A DNA stretch of 39,371 nucleotides, taken from assembly GCA_009711785.1 (NCBI GenBank), contig VENA01000018.1, forward strand, positions 1-39,371. The letters run 5' to 3'. Shown one piece after another: positions 1 through 7,948 of this stretch (the first letter of the stretch is position 1; each line of letters opens with the position of its first letter). The DNA comes from Bacillota bacterium (GTDB lineage: Bacteria > Bacillota > Clostridia > Tissierellales > MES13). Below the pieces are notes generated by a model. That model was not told the origin of the DNA and ran no database searches. It saw nothing but the letters and a program-made list of their open reading frames with translations. The position numbers were made by a program, and so were the translations under genes.

Positions 1-52
1 CTGGTATAGAAAATTTCATACCTAAGCCCTTGTATAAAATCAAGCAATCACA

Positions 53-87
53 ACAGTTAATTATGTCTAAAGCTTTTGTTTAACTGT
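53..87. repeat. Inverted repeat upstream of the first gene
   Basis: Eight-base arms ACAGTTAA (53-60) and TTAACTGT (80-87) are separated by 19 bases. It lies about 50 bases upstream of the -35 box of the first gene. No T-run follows, so it is not an obvious terminator; it could be an operator or chance. Confidence 0.3.
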
Positions 88-139
88 GCTTTGGCGATTT
101 TAAATTTGTATTTTGGGGAAACTCTAAAAAAAACATATA

Positions 140-167
140 TTGACAAAAAATAGTATTATGATAAACT
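140..167 (+). promoter_or_regulatory. Probable sigma-A promoter of the 209-544 gene
   Basis: A perfect -35 TTGACA (140-145) is followed 16 bases later by a weak -10 TAAACT (162-167). The start codon lies about 40 bases further on, behind a GAGGGGG ribosome binding site at 196-202. Confidence 0.5.
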
Positions 168-208
168 AAAATTAAATGATATTTACTTAACAAACGAGGG
201 GGCTAAAT

Positions 209-544
209 ATGTCAAAAAAATATACTGTATTTTTAATAGCATATAGAAACGTAGATGAAAGGGTAGAGAAGATATTAACTAATAGTTCTGTAAAAACAAT
301 AGATACACTAGATGATTTAGAACAAAATGAAGTATTTAATTCTAGGGGATTTAGTCTTAATAATAGAGTAGACATTTATGTAGATTGGTTTAAAAAGAAG
401 GCCAGAGAAAAAATAGATAAAGGCTATGAAGTTGCAATTTTAGAAGTACCAAAAAGTGTAGGAGAAACTAAAGGTGAGTTATTAAATGAACTGGATATAG
501 GTTTTGAAGAAGATATATTAGTATTAGAAACTATAGATATTTAA
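209..544 (+). CDS. Hypothetical protein, 111 aa
   Basis: I do not recognise this protein. It is short, acidic and soluble-looking, with no signal peptide or membrane segment, and has alternating charged helix-like and strand-like stretches. The ATG at 209 is fixed by a GAGGGGG ribosome binding site 6 bases upstream. It has its own TTGACA promoter and is closed 6 bases after the stop by a terminator, so it is a single-gene transcription unit. Nothing in the neighbours indicates its role. The ordered promoter-RBS-ORF-terminator arrangement makes it a real gene. Confidence 0.7.
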   Translation: MSKKYTVFLIAYRNVDERVEKILTNSSVKTIDTLDDLEQNEVFNSRGFSLNNRVDIYVDWFKKKAREKIDKGYEVAILEVPKSVGETKGELLNELDIGFEEDILVLETIDI

Positions 545-549
545 ATTTT

Positions 550-574
550 AAAGGACCCATAAGGGTTCTTTTTT
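550..574 (+). terminator. Rho-independent terminator after the 209-544 gene
   Basis: AAGGACCC and GGGTTCTT form an 8-bp stem (one G-T pair) around an ATAA loop and run straight into TTTTTATTTTA. Confidence 0.85.
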
Positions 575-669
575 ATTTTAATAAACTTAAAAAGATCTTT
601 TCTAATTAATTTAATCTTCCTTATAGTAGGCTTATATGGTATTATTATTTTAAAAAACAGGAGGAAAAT

Positions 670-1569
670 ATGGATTTAAAAAAAATAAACGGAAAAACCT
701 ATTATATTTCTTCAGGTACTAATATAGGGGTATATTTATTTAAAGATAAATATACTTTACTTATAGATACAGGGAATAATAATCAGCAAGGAAGAAAAAT
801 AAGTGAAGTTTTAGAAAGAAACAATATGAGTATAAAATATGTTATAAATACTCACCACCATTCAGACCACTCTGGTGGTAATTATTATATAAAAGAGAAC
901 TTCCCTGGAAGTATAATATATACTTCTGAGAAGGAAAAAATTTATATAGAAAATGATGAATTATTTTCAAAACAGCTCTTTAATGCAGCTCCTATTAAGA
1001 AACTACGAAAAGATTTTATGATTTCTAAAGAAATGAAAGTTGACAGAGTTATAAATGAAGGGATAGAAAAAATAAATAATGAAAAGTTTGAAATTATTAA
1101 ACTATGTGGACATTCAGATGGACAAATAGGTATTGCTACAAGGGATGGAGTATGTTTTTTAGCGGATTCAGTTATGAGTGAAGAAATAATTAAAAAATAT
1201 AAAATGCCTTTTATTTGTGATATTGAAAAACAATTAAATACCTATAGAAAAATTTTAGAACTTAAATATGACTATTATGTTTTAAGTCATGGAGAGAAAA
1301 TATATAATAAAGAAAATATAAAAAAACTTATAAATAAAAATAAGGATCATTTACTTAAGTATATAGATATATCAAAGGAATTATTAGAACAACCAAAGTC
1401 AAGAGAAGGGTTATTAGAAGAGATTATTATTCTAGAGGAGATAAATGTCGACTTTAATGAATACCATTTTCTTAATGCTACCATAGGAGCAATAATTACT
1501 TATTTGTATGAAAAGGAAGAATTAAATTATCAAATAGAAAATGGAAAACTATATTATTATCAAAAATAA
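670..1569 (+). CDS. MBL-fold metallo-hydrolase
   Basis: A metallo-beta-lactamase fold hydrolase of 299 aa, probably a cytosolic binuclear-metal enzyme of unknown substrate. The metal ligands are visible in order: H62-x-H64-x-D66-H67 (THHHSDH), H148 in a GHSDG motif, D166 in LADS, and H207 in LSHGE. The last ~80 residues form a helical extension beyond the core fold, as in other Clostridia/Lactobacillales members. The ATG at 670 follows an AGGAGG site at 662-667 region with little spacing ambiguity. It is followed 80 bases later by a small membrane peptide and then by a decayed gene of a different MBL subfamily. All catalytic residues are present, so it should be active; substrate cannot be inferred. 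Confidence 0.85.
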   Translation: MDLKKINGKTYYISSGTNIGVYLFKDKYTLLIDTGNNNQQGRKISEVLERNNMSIKYVINTHHHSDHSGGNYYIKENFPGSIIYTSEKEKIYIENDELFSKQLFNAAPIKKLRKDFMISKEMKVDRVINEGIEKINNEKFEIIKLCGHSDGQIGIATRDGVCFLADSVMSEEIIKKYKMPFICDIEKQLNTYRKILELKYDYYVLSHGEKIYNKENIKKLINKNKDHLLKYIDISKELLEQPKSREGLLEEIIILEEINVDFNEYHFLNATIGAIITYLYEKEELNYQIENGKLYYYQK

Positions 1570-1651
1570 TATACTAATAATAATATGATTGTCTTTTTAT
1601 TTATCTTATTAATTAGAATTTAAAATTCTAAAATTAAAGAGGAGGAAAATT

Positions 1652-1801
1652 ATGGAATCGTGGTTTATGAGTTTTTTACCAAACATATTTATTATGTTAA
1701 TCTTTAGCGTTATACCTATGATAATAGGCATTTTCATTTTATATTTTGTTATAAAGCTTGCAGTAAAAAATGCACTTAAGGAGCATAAAGAGAATAATTA
1801 A
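1652..1801 (+). CDS. Small membrane protein, 49 aa
   Basis: An ATG at 1652 sits behind a strong GAGGAGG site (1639-1646). The 49-residue product starts MESWFMSF, has one hydrophobic segment at about residues 9-36 with a central Pro, and ends in a charged tail (KEHKENN). One membrane span with a short cytoplasmic tail is predicted. It lies between an intact MBL-fold gene and an MBL-fold pseudogene. Function unknown; the ribosome binding site and amphipathic layout support a real gene rather than chance. Confidence 0.6.
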   Translation: MESWFMSFLPNIFIMLIFSVIPMIIGIFILYFVIKLAVKNALKEHKENN

Positions 1802-1826
1802 AGGATAGAAATAGGGGGATAGGATC

Positions 1827-2431
1827 ATGAAAAAAAAGACTTTGATATGATTCATTATATTAATTGCTTTTGGTTTCTTATTAACAAAAGATTATCTATA
1901 TCAAAATAGATCTCAAAGTAAAGATAAAAAAGATCTGACACCAAATATTACAGTTGTTTATGATAATTATAGATAAAGTTGTAGGGCTGATTGGGGCTTT
2001 CATGTTATATAAGTGGCATGAAAAAAAATGTTATGTTTGATACTGGGGCTAATGGGGATATATTATTAAATAATATGAAAAAGATGAATATAGAGCCTGA
2101 ATCTATTGATGTTATCGTACTTTCACATTACCATAAAGATCATATAAAAGGTCTTGAAAAAATAATTGAGTTTAATAACAAAATAATATCCACTGTGAAA
2201 GATAAAACAAATTCAGATATTTTCCTTGTTATAGAAGGCTTTCATCTTAATAGACTTAATGAAGATAAAATTAAAGCTATTGTATCTAATATTTAAAAAC
2301 TTGACGTAAAGTATGTCGCTCCATCTCAACGTACAGGAGATCAAGCAATACATATATTTAAAAGCATATATAATAGTTTCTTTATTAAGTTAGGTGTAGG
2401 TAAAACAATAGATATTAATAATTTACAATGA
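1827..2431 (+). pseudogene. Decayed MBL-fold (aminobenzene-phosphate synthase-like) gene
   Basis: Behind a GGGGGAT site, an ATG at 1827 opens a reading frame with an N-terminal signal/anchor-like segment, but it has TGA at codon 8 and TAA at 1974. The homology then continues in another frame: MFDTGANGDILLNNM, then DVIVLSHYHKDHIKGLE, which holds the HxHxDH metal motif. Most of the central domain is missing, and a conserved C-terminal stretch (KYVAPSQRTGD, then IKLGVGK) follows one more stop at 2294. These blocks match the MBL subfamily annotated as beta-RFA-P/dihydropterin aminobenzene phosphate synthase-like. At least two stops, a frameshift near 1990 and an internal deletion make it nonfunctional. 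Confidence 0.8.
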
Positions 2432-2512
2432 TTTAGTTAACTTATAGAGGAATAGGGAGATAGTGTTGTAAAAAATTACAATGGTTATAAGGAATTTTTA
2501 ATTTTCTCCTGC

Positions 2513-2707
2513 TTAACTCTTAGGGCCTTTAAAGATAAATTCTCTATTCACATATATTAAGATATTTTCTATCTTAATTTTTTCATCTAAAATCTATAGA
2601 ATCCCATCTTAGTCCTAGTATCTTTCCTTTTCTTAATTCTAATCTGTTACTAGTGCTACAGGTATTTTAAGTTTAATAGTTTCAACTACTAAGTCCACAG
2701 TGGACTT
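2513..2707 (-). pseudogene. Tyrosine recombinase (phage-type integrase) remnant
   Basis: Read on the minus strand, three blocks in shifting frames recall the catalytic-domain start of a phage/Tn916-type integrase: VETIKLKIPVALVT, then LRKGKILGLRWDSIDF (the RxGEILGLRWxDID box with the first catalytic Arg region), then IYVNREFIFKGPKS. The frames are broken by stops and shifts, and neither the N-terminal domain nor the C-terminal His-x-x-Arg...Tyr part is visible. It fills much of the gap 2432-2842 and lies just downstream of the hyp operon. Confidence 0.65.
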
Positions 2708-2744
2708 TCACTGCCACGTTATCGTCCATGCTGGGTGCAAATAA

Positions 2745-2782
2745 ACGAGAAAGATTATAAGATAATTGTTATTCTTTCTCGT
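2745..2782 (-). terminator. Probable terminator of the hyp/DUF5692 operon
   Basis: ACGAGAAAGA (2745-2754) and TCTTTCTCGT (2773-2782) form a perfect 10-bp stem with an 18-base loop. On the minus strand it is followed by TTTATTTG. It lies 60 bases beyond the stop of the DUF5692 gene. The T-run is short, so strength is uncertain. Confidence 0.6.
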
Positions 2783-2842
2783 CTATTATTGTTTATATTT
2801 AATTGTTTTACATTTACCTAAAATATAAGAAAGGATTCAGAC

Positions 2843-3769
2843 TTAAAGATTATTAGCCAAAATACTTTTTTTATAGTAACTTGTATGTGTATAAATTTCT
2901 TCTTTTAATGGGTTCTTTTTGTTCTTAATAATAGTGTAAACCATATAACCAAATACTCCAACATTAAATATAAAAGCTAAAATGCTAATTGTCATCAACA
3001 TACTTACATTATAGGTGGGAAATACCTGGAAATATTCGGTGTTTTGGTAATTAACAGAAAGAGAAAACATAGCATAAAAGGATAGTATTTGTGCTCTGTG
3101 TTGAAGCCATGCACCTCTTTTGAATATATATTCTGCAATTAGTGCAGCTAATAGGATACCGAATCCAGCATACATAGCCCTTGTCGAAATACAATTGTAA
3201 ACATATGCAAAATTCCATAAAGTATAACCGACAATGTACATCCAGGTCATATCCGGCCAAACCATGTCTCTTGACTTATCTTTGGATACTTTAATACCAA
3301 CGAAACCAGCCAATGTTAAAATGCAAATAATTCCTGATATTCCATTGAATACATTCCAGATTCCACCAAGAATAACGATACCTCCTGGATCCACTTCCAA
3401 TTCCTTAAAGGTAGCAAATACTTCAAATTCTCTGTAAACTGCCTCTGCGATATTTAAGGATAAAATGGTTACTGGAAATATAGCTGCAAATTTCCTTTCC
3501 CCCAATTTGGTAAACCGAATCAGTAAAAATCCGTAAACACCTATCAACGCAGAGATTACCTTAACCCAACCAAACCACGTTTTTCCAGTCGGTGAACCTA
3601 ATACACCCATGTAAACTAGCATCGCTAGTACTAGAGGTAGGACGAAATAAACTAATATAGATAAAACTTTTGATCTTCTTGTGATCTCATTTACGCCTAA
3701 CAATACTGCAACAAATAAAATGAGTGCGATTAGACTACCAATTGTTAAACCTTCAAATAATAACCCCAT
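2843..3769 (-). CDS. DUF5692 family integral membrane protein
   Basis: A 308-aa polytopic membrane protein with about eight to nine hydrophobic spans, including segments near residues 8-27, 37-57, 66-86, 130-160, 178-195, 199-214 and 255-282, and a polar C-terminal tail (KNKKNPLKEE...). I place it in the DUF5692 family of uncharacterised Clostridia membrane proteins by overall pattern. No transporter or enzyme motif is evident. ATG 3769 follows a GGGGAGGT site. It is the last gene of a four-gene operon after hypB, a flavin/Fe-S oxidoreductase and hypA, with a 60-base gap behind hypA. Its place suggests a membrane partner for the oxidoreductase or a nickel-related transporter; this is inference. 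Its base composition is richer in G+C than the flanking genes. Confidence 0.7.
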   Translation of the reverse strand: MGLLFEGLTIGSLIALILFVAVLLGVNEITRRSKVLSILVYFVLPLVLAMLVYMGVLGSPTGKTWFGWVKVISALIGVYGFLLIRFTKLGERKFAAIFPVTILSLNIAEAVYREFEVFATFKELEVDPGGIVILGGIWNVFNGISGIICILTLAGFVGIKVSKDKSRDMVWPDMTWMYIVGYTLWNFAYVYNCISTRAMYAGFGILLAALIAEYIFKRGAWLQHRAQILSFYAMFSLSVNYQNTEYFQVFPTYNVSMLMTISILAFIFNVGVFGYMVYTIIKNKKNPLKEEIYTHTSYYKKSILANNL

Positions 3770-3829
3770 GGTAATACCTCCCCTTATAATACTTTTATAT
3801 TATTTACCATTTTGCATTTCGCAACTTTT

Positions 3830-4171
3830 TTAACATGCTACAACTTCTTTAATATTGAATTCTTGTCCTGAAATCAAATTGTATTCTTTCCCTTGACACT
3901 TAGGACAAATTTTTCTATGCTCAATAATATTATAGACTTCATTGCAAATTTTACATTTTGCATTGGCAGGAAGTACAACGATTTCTAGCTTAGTTTCTTC
4001 ATACGCTGTTTTATTAACAGCCGCTGGGTAACACTCTTCGATAAATCTTGGAATAGCTTGGGATAATTGTCCAATCTCTAATACAATTTTATCTACAGTT
4101 GCTAAATTATTATCCTTTGCAAATTGATCTACGATTTTGATGACCTCGTAAACTATACCTAGTTCATGCAT
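3830..4171 (-). CDS. hypA: Nickel metallochaperone HypA
   Basis: HypA/HybF delivers Ni(II), with HypB, to a nickel enzyme during maturation, classically [NiFe]-hydrogenase and sometimes urease. The 113-aa product begins MHELGIV, giving the conserved Met-His-Glu nickel site. Its zinc site is C73-x2-C76 and C89-x2-C92. A longer reading from GTG at 4180 exists, but that GTG lies inside the GAGGTGA ribosome binding site. Starting at 4171 gives good spacing and puts His at position 2, as the family requires. It follows the 924-aa oxidoreductase by 31 bases in the same operon. No hydrogenase subunit or hypC-F is in the window, so its client is unknown. Confidence 0.93.
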   Translation of the reverse strand: MHELGIVYEVIKIVDQFAKDNNLATVDKIVLEIGQLSQAIPRFIEECYPAAVNKTAYEETKLEIVVLPANAKCKICNEVYNIIEHRKICPKCQGKEYNLISGQEFNIKEVVAC

Positions 4172-4202
4172 ACACTTCACCTCAATTTCTACATATCAAA
4201 TT

Positions 4203-6977
4203 TTATCTTTTTTTAGCAAAAGGATTGATTTTGTTAGCAGTAATTTTTATTTTTCTAACAGCTGCTTTTTTTATAACTGCTTTTGGTAAGTCTGCAATTT
4301 CATAACCTTTCACATCATAAACTTTCTCAAGTTTAATTGCATCAAATTTACACTTTAGTGTACATGCGCCACATCCAACACATAAGTATTCATCAACTTT
4401 TGTGGCGCCGCAACCTAGACACCTTGCAGTTTCATTTTTAATCTGTTCTTCTGTTAAGATACCTCTTAAATCTTTAAAAGTAGTTTTTGAAACTTTACCA
4501 TCAACATGCTGAATTCTTTGTCTCTCAGTACCATCATATCCAATGATATCATCTAAATTTTCTTTATCTAAAATTTTATAGGAATGTGTATCTCTACCAA
4601 ATACCAAAGATTGACCTTTTTGCACAAATCTATGAATGGAAACTGCAGCCTCTTTACCTTCTGCGATTGCGTCAATGGCAAGTCTTGGGCCACTAGCAAC
4701 ATCTCCACCTGCAAAAATATCTGCTTTTGAAGATTGAAGTGTCACCTGATCAACTTCAATCGTATTTTTATTGGTTAATCTTACATCCTCTCCTTCTAAT
4801 AGACTTCCATAATTAGAGGTTTGACCTACCGATAATAAGACGTAGTCACATTCAACAATTTTTCTATCTACTTCATCAAACTGTGGATTGAATCTACCGT
4901 TTGCATCAAATATTGAAAGACAACGTTTGAATTCAACTCCTGTAACTTTTCCATTTTTAGTAATAATCTTTGTTGGTCCCCAAGAATTGTTGATGTTAAT
5001 ATCTTCCTCTAGAGCTTCTTCTACTTCTTCATTGTGAGCTGGCATATTTTCTTTTGATTCTAAGCAAAACATATCTGTTTGCTTGACACCATCTAGTCTT
5101 GTTGCAGATCTGGCAACATCAATAGCAACGTTACCTCCACCAATCACAACAGCTTTACCTTTTACATTGGTTTTCTCTCCTAGGTTAATCATTCTTAAGA
5201 AATCTACTCCACTTAATACTTCGCTAGCACTTTCACCTTCTAGACCTAGTTTTCTGCCTGATTGTGCACCAATAGCAACATAGAATGCGTTGAAGCCTTC
5301 ATCTCTAAGTTCTTGGATTGAAACATCTTTTCCAACTTCTACACCAGTTTTGAACTTAATACCCATCTTTCTTAGAACATTAATTTCTGCTTCGATGACA
5401 TCTTTTCCCAATCTGTAGGATGGTATTCCAAAGGCTAACATCCCACCTGCTTTATTTTCTTTTTCAAATACTGTTACATCATACCCGTCAATAGATAGAT
5501 CATAAGCGCATGTTAATCCTGAAGGACCTCCACCAATAATTGCAATTTTTTTATCGCTGTAATCATGTCTTTTTCTTGGTATGTAGCGGATATCTTTATT
5601 TAAATCCTGTTCTGCAATAAACTTTTTGATATCATCAACAGCTACGGCTTCATCTATATCATCACGTGTACAGTCTTCTTCACATAACCTTGGGCAAACA
5701 CGTCCACAAACTGCAGGAAGAGGGTTATGTTTCTTAATTAATTCTAACGCCTCTGTATATTTACCTTGTGAAGCTAATTTAACATAACCTTGTACAGGTA
5801 TATGTGCAGGACAGTTTGTAATACAAGGTGCAGTACCGGATTCTAAAGTGTTTTTTCTATTCACTCTATAATCACTATTCCATTTTTCTTCCGTCCACTC
5901 TGTATTTCTTGGGGTTTCTTTTATCATTCTTTCATCGATAGGTTCATTAGAACATAATTTTTGTCCTAATCTTAAGGCATTTGTCGGGCAAACATCTACA
6001 CATTCACCACAAGCAACACATTTGGATTCATCAACCACAGATTTATAATTAGATCGTACGATATCATTATTTACATATTCATTGGCAAGTCTCATGGCAT
6101 AACAACCACATCCACAACAGTTACAAATAGCGTGAGTGTGTCCCGGATCGTCTAAATTTGGGATAGAGTGCATTAAACCGTTGTCTTCTGCTTTTTTGAT
6201 AATTTCAAAAGCTTCTTCTCTTGTTATTTCTCTTCCACGTCCTGTTCTGATGTAATACTCTGCCGCATGTCCTAATTGAATACACATATCTTCTTTAAGG
6301 TGTCCACAACCTTCCCCCATTTCTTCACGAGAGGTTCTACAAGAACAATCTGACACTGAAAACACTTCTGCTTCGTTTAAGTGTTTTGATAATTCTTCAT
6401 AGGATGCTTTCCTTGAATTCCCGTCGATGGATCTTTCAATGGGTAATACACGCATTGGTCCAGCACCAACAGGCATAATACCTGCTGCCATAGGTCCTTT
6501 TTTACTACCAAAATAGTAAAAAGCCTCTGCAACTTCCGGATGTTTTGCAACGATTTCTTTGTTGTTATTAATTAGTTCTAAGTGGCCTGGAACAAAGATA
6601 TCTTGCCAATACATATCAACGCCATCAATTGTATTAACAAAAGCAACACCAGCCCAAGCGATATAATCTAATGTTTCTTTTACCTTTTCATATGGCTCTC
6701 CTGATGCTTTAGCAACATCATCTGCACTAAGTTTTTCACGGAATTTTAAGTACATGGCCATCTTCGCTTGATATTCATTAAGTATTGGGGCAAGTGCATA
6801 GTATTCAGGGCCAAATGGAATTGCCTCTCTGCTTGTTCCGGCCTTTGTTCTACCAATCTTGTTTGCAAGATCCACTATTTCTTGTCTATACTCTCTTCCA
6901 TCCACATCTGCCCATGTTAAAGCAAAATTAAATCGTTCTGACTTGTTAAAGTTTGATTTTGTTTGTATTTTTTTCAA
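4203..6977 (-). CDS. Fe-S/FAD NAD(P)H oxidoreductase fused to a Cys-rich N-terminal module
   Basis: A 924-aa multidomain electron-transfer protein. Residues 1-~315 form a Cys-rich module (CSC at 211-213, C224, C232, and CNCCGCGC at 285-292). A ferredoxin motif CxxCxxCxxxCP follows at 320-331. Next comes a GltD-like part: Cys-rich helical Fe-S domain (C385, C389, C424, C428, C432, C436), an FAD Rossmann motif GGGPSG at 482-487, and an NAD(P) motif GGGNVAID near 620. A C-terminal ferredoxin-like domain has CxGCG and CVGCGACTLKC. It probably moves electrons between NAD(P)H, FAD and Fe-S clusters in the cytoplasm. The start is TTG 6975-6977, with GGGGG 8 bases upstream lying over the end of hypB; only 4 bases separate the genes. 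The link to HypAB suggests a nickel-dependent process, which is inference. Confidence 0.85.
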   Translation of the reverse strand: MKKIQTKSNFNKSERFNFALTWADVDGREYRQEIVDLANKIGRTKAGTSREAIPFGPEYYALAPILNEYQAKMAMYLKFREKLSADDVAKASGEPYEKVKETLDYIAWAGVAFVNTIDGVDMYWQDIFVPGHLELINNNKEIVAKHPEVAEAFYYFGSKKGPMAAGIMPVGAGPMRVLPIERSIDGNSRKASYEELSKHLNEAEVFSVSDCSCRTSREEMGEGCGHLKEDMCIQLGHAAEYYIRTGRGREITREEAFEIIKKAEDNGLMHSIPNLDDPGHTHAICNCCGCGCYAMRLANEYVNNDIVRSNYKSVVDESKCVACGECVDVCPTNALRLGQKLCSNEPIDERMIKETPRNTEWTEEKWNSDYRVNRKNTLESGTAPCITNCPAHIPVQGYVKLASQGKYTEALELIKKHNPLPAVCGRVCPRLCEEDCTRDDIDEAVAVDDIKKFIAEQDLNKDIRYIPRKRHDYSDKKIAIIGGGPSGLTCAYDLSIDGYDVTVFEKENKAGGMLAFGIPSYRLGKDVIEAEINVLRKMGIKFKTGVEVGKDVSIQELRDEGFNAFYVAIGAQSGRKLGLEGESASEVLSGVDFLRMINLGEKTNVKGKAVVIGGGNVAIDVARSATRLDGVKQTDMFCLESKENMPAHNEEVEEALEEDININNSWGPTKIITKNGKVTGVEFKRCLSIFDANGRFNPQFDEVDRKIVECDYVLLSVGQTSNYGSLLEGEDVRLTNKNTIEVDQVTLQSSKADIFAGGDVASGPRLAIDAIAEGKEAAVSIHRFVQKGQSLVFGRDTHSYKILDKENLDDIIGYDGTERQRIQHVDGKVSKTTFKDLRGILTEEQIKNETARCLGCGATKVDEYLCVGCGACTLKCKFDAIKLEKVYDVKGYEIADLPKAVIKKAAVRKIKITANKINPFAKKR

Positions 6978-6981
6978 TGTT

Positions 6982-7647
6982 CTATCCCCCTATTTTTAGT
7001 TCTTGTCGAATCCAATTTGTCCAGTTTTCTACACCTTCCCCCGTTTTTGCTGAGATTGGAAAAATTATAATATCTTTGTTTAGCTTTTTTACTCTTTCTT
7101 CAAGTAAATCCATTCTAAAATCAAAATGTTCGATTGCATCAATTTTATTTACAATGAGTACCTCTACTTTTCCAAAAATTTTCGGATATTTTAAAGGTTT
7201 ATCATCACCTTCAGGAACACTTAATATTGCTACGTTTTTCATTGCACCTGTATCGTATCCTGCGGGACATATCAGATTTCCTATATTTTCTAAGAAAATC
7301 AAATCCAATTCTTCTACATCTAATTCATTAATACCTTGCTTTGTCATAGTAGCGTCTAAATGACACATACCATCTGTGTGTAATTGAATGGCTTTTCCTC
7401 CCGCTTTTTGAATAGTTTTAGCATCCACATCAGAATCCACATCTGCTTCCATTACACCTATTTTTATTTCATCTTTTAAAGCCTTGATCGTGCTTACAAG
7501 AGTCATTGTTTTTCCACTACCTGGTGATGACATAATATTAATTAGATATTTACCTTGTTTTTTTAGTTCATTTCTTGTTGTTTTAGCAACTTTAGCGTTA
7601 TCTTCATGGATGTTTTTCTTAATAGTGAAAACTTTTAATTCATTCAT
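6982..7647 (-). CDS. hypB: Hydrogenase/nickel-enzyme maturation GTPase HypB
   Basis: HypB is a SIMIBI-class GTPase that works with HypA to insert nickel. The 221-aa product has a P-loop SSPGSGKT (40-47), the switch/metal region with C95-H96 (MCHLDA) and C127 (GNLICPAG), and the guanine-specificity motif NKID (167-170). It lacks the N-terminal CxxCGC motif and the His-rich stretch of enterobacterial HypB, so it is a short type. ATG 7647 follows TAGGAGGT. It is the first gene of the operon, with its own sigma-A promoter, and its stop is 4 bases before the TTG of the oxidoreductase. Confidence 0.95.
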   Translation of the reverse strand: MNELKVFTIKKNIHEDNAKVAKTTRNELKKQGKYLINIMSSPGSGKTMTLVSTIKALKDEIKIGVMEADVDSDVDAKTIQKAGGKAIQLHTDGMCHLDATMTKQGINELDVEELDLIFLENIGNLICPAGYDTGAMKNVAILSVPEGDDKPLKYPKIFGKVEVLIVNKIDAIEHFDFRMDLLEERVKKLNKDIIIFPISAKTGEGVENWTNWIRQELKIGG

Positions 7648-7677
7648 TTTAGACCTCCTAAAGCTTATTTTATCCTA

Positions 7678-7706
7678 ATTATAACAAGACAAAAAAGGCT
7701 AAACAA
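7678..7706 (-). promoter_or_regulatory. Sigma-A promoter of the hypB operon
   Basis: On the minus strand, -35 TTGTTT (7701-7706) and a perfect -10 TATAAT (7678-7683) are 17 bases apart. The transcript would start near 7671, about 24 bases before hypB, and read the four-gene operon. Confidence 0.7.
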
Positions 7707-7900
7707 CAGTGGTTTTTCAGGGTTTTTTTGAAACGATTACTTTATCAATGTGTTTACAACCAAAAAAATACCACATACCCTTAATAATCAGGTTATTCAT
7801 TACATATTACTACTAGAAAATTGTTAACAGTAAACTAAAGTAAATTTTTTGTAAAATGCATCTAATTTTCACACTTTTCTGAATAATTATGATTTAAATG

Positions 7901-7929
7901 TTGCTAGAATGCAATGAATGTGTTAAAAT
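7901..7929 (+). promoter_or_regulatory. Promoter of the IS481-like/flavoprotein pair
   Basis: -35 TTGCTA (7901-7906) and -10 TAAAAT (7924-7929) are 17 bases apart. The start point would be at about 7936, leaving almost no leader before the coding region. Confidence 0.55.
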
Positions 7930-7948
7930 ATAAACAATGGTGATTATT

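Noticed and set aside
1827..1976. In-frame TGA at codon 8 as recoding to Trp or Sec
   Set aside because: The same gene has TAA stops, a frameshift and a deletion, and other genes here end normally; decay explains it.
3234..3437. Plus-strand ORFs opposite the DUF5692 and oxidoreductase genes
   Set aside because: They are shadows of strongly supported minus-strand genes and lack ribosome sites.
4172..4180. GTG 4180 as the hypA start
   Set aside because: It lies inside the ribosome binding site and would move the nickel-binding His from position 2.
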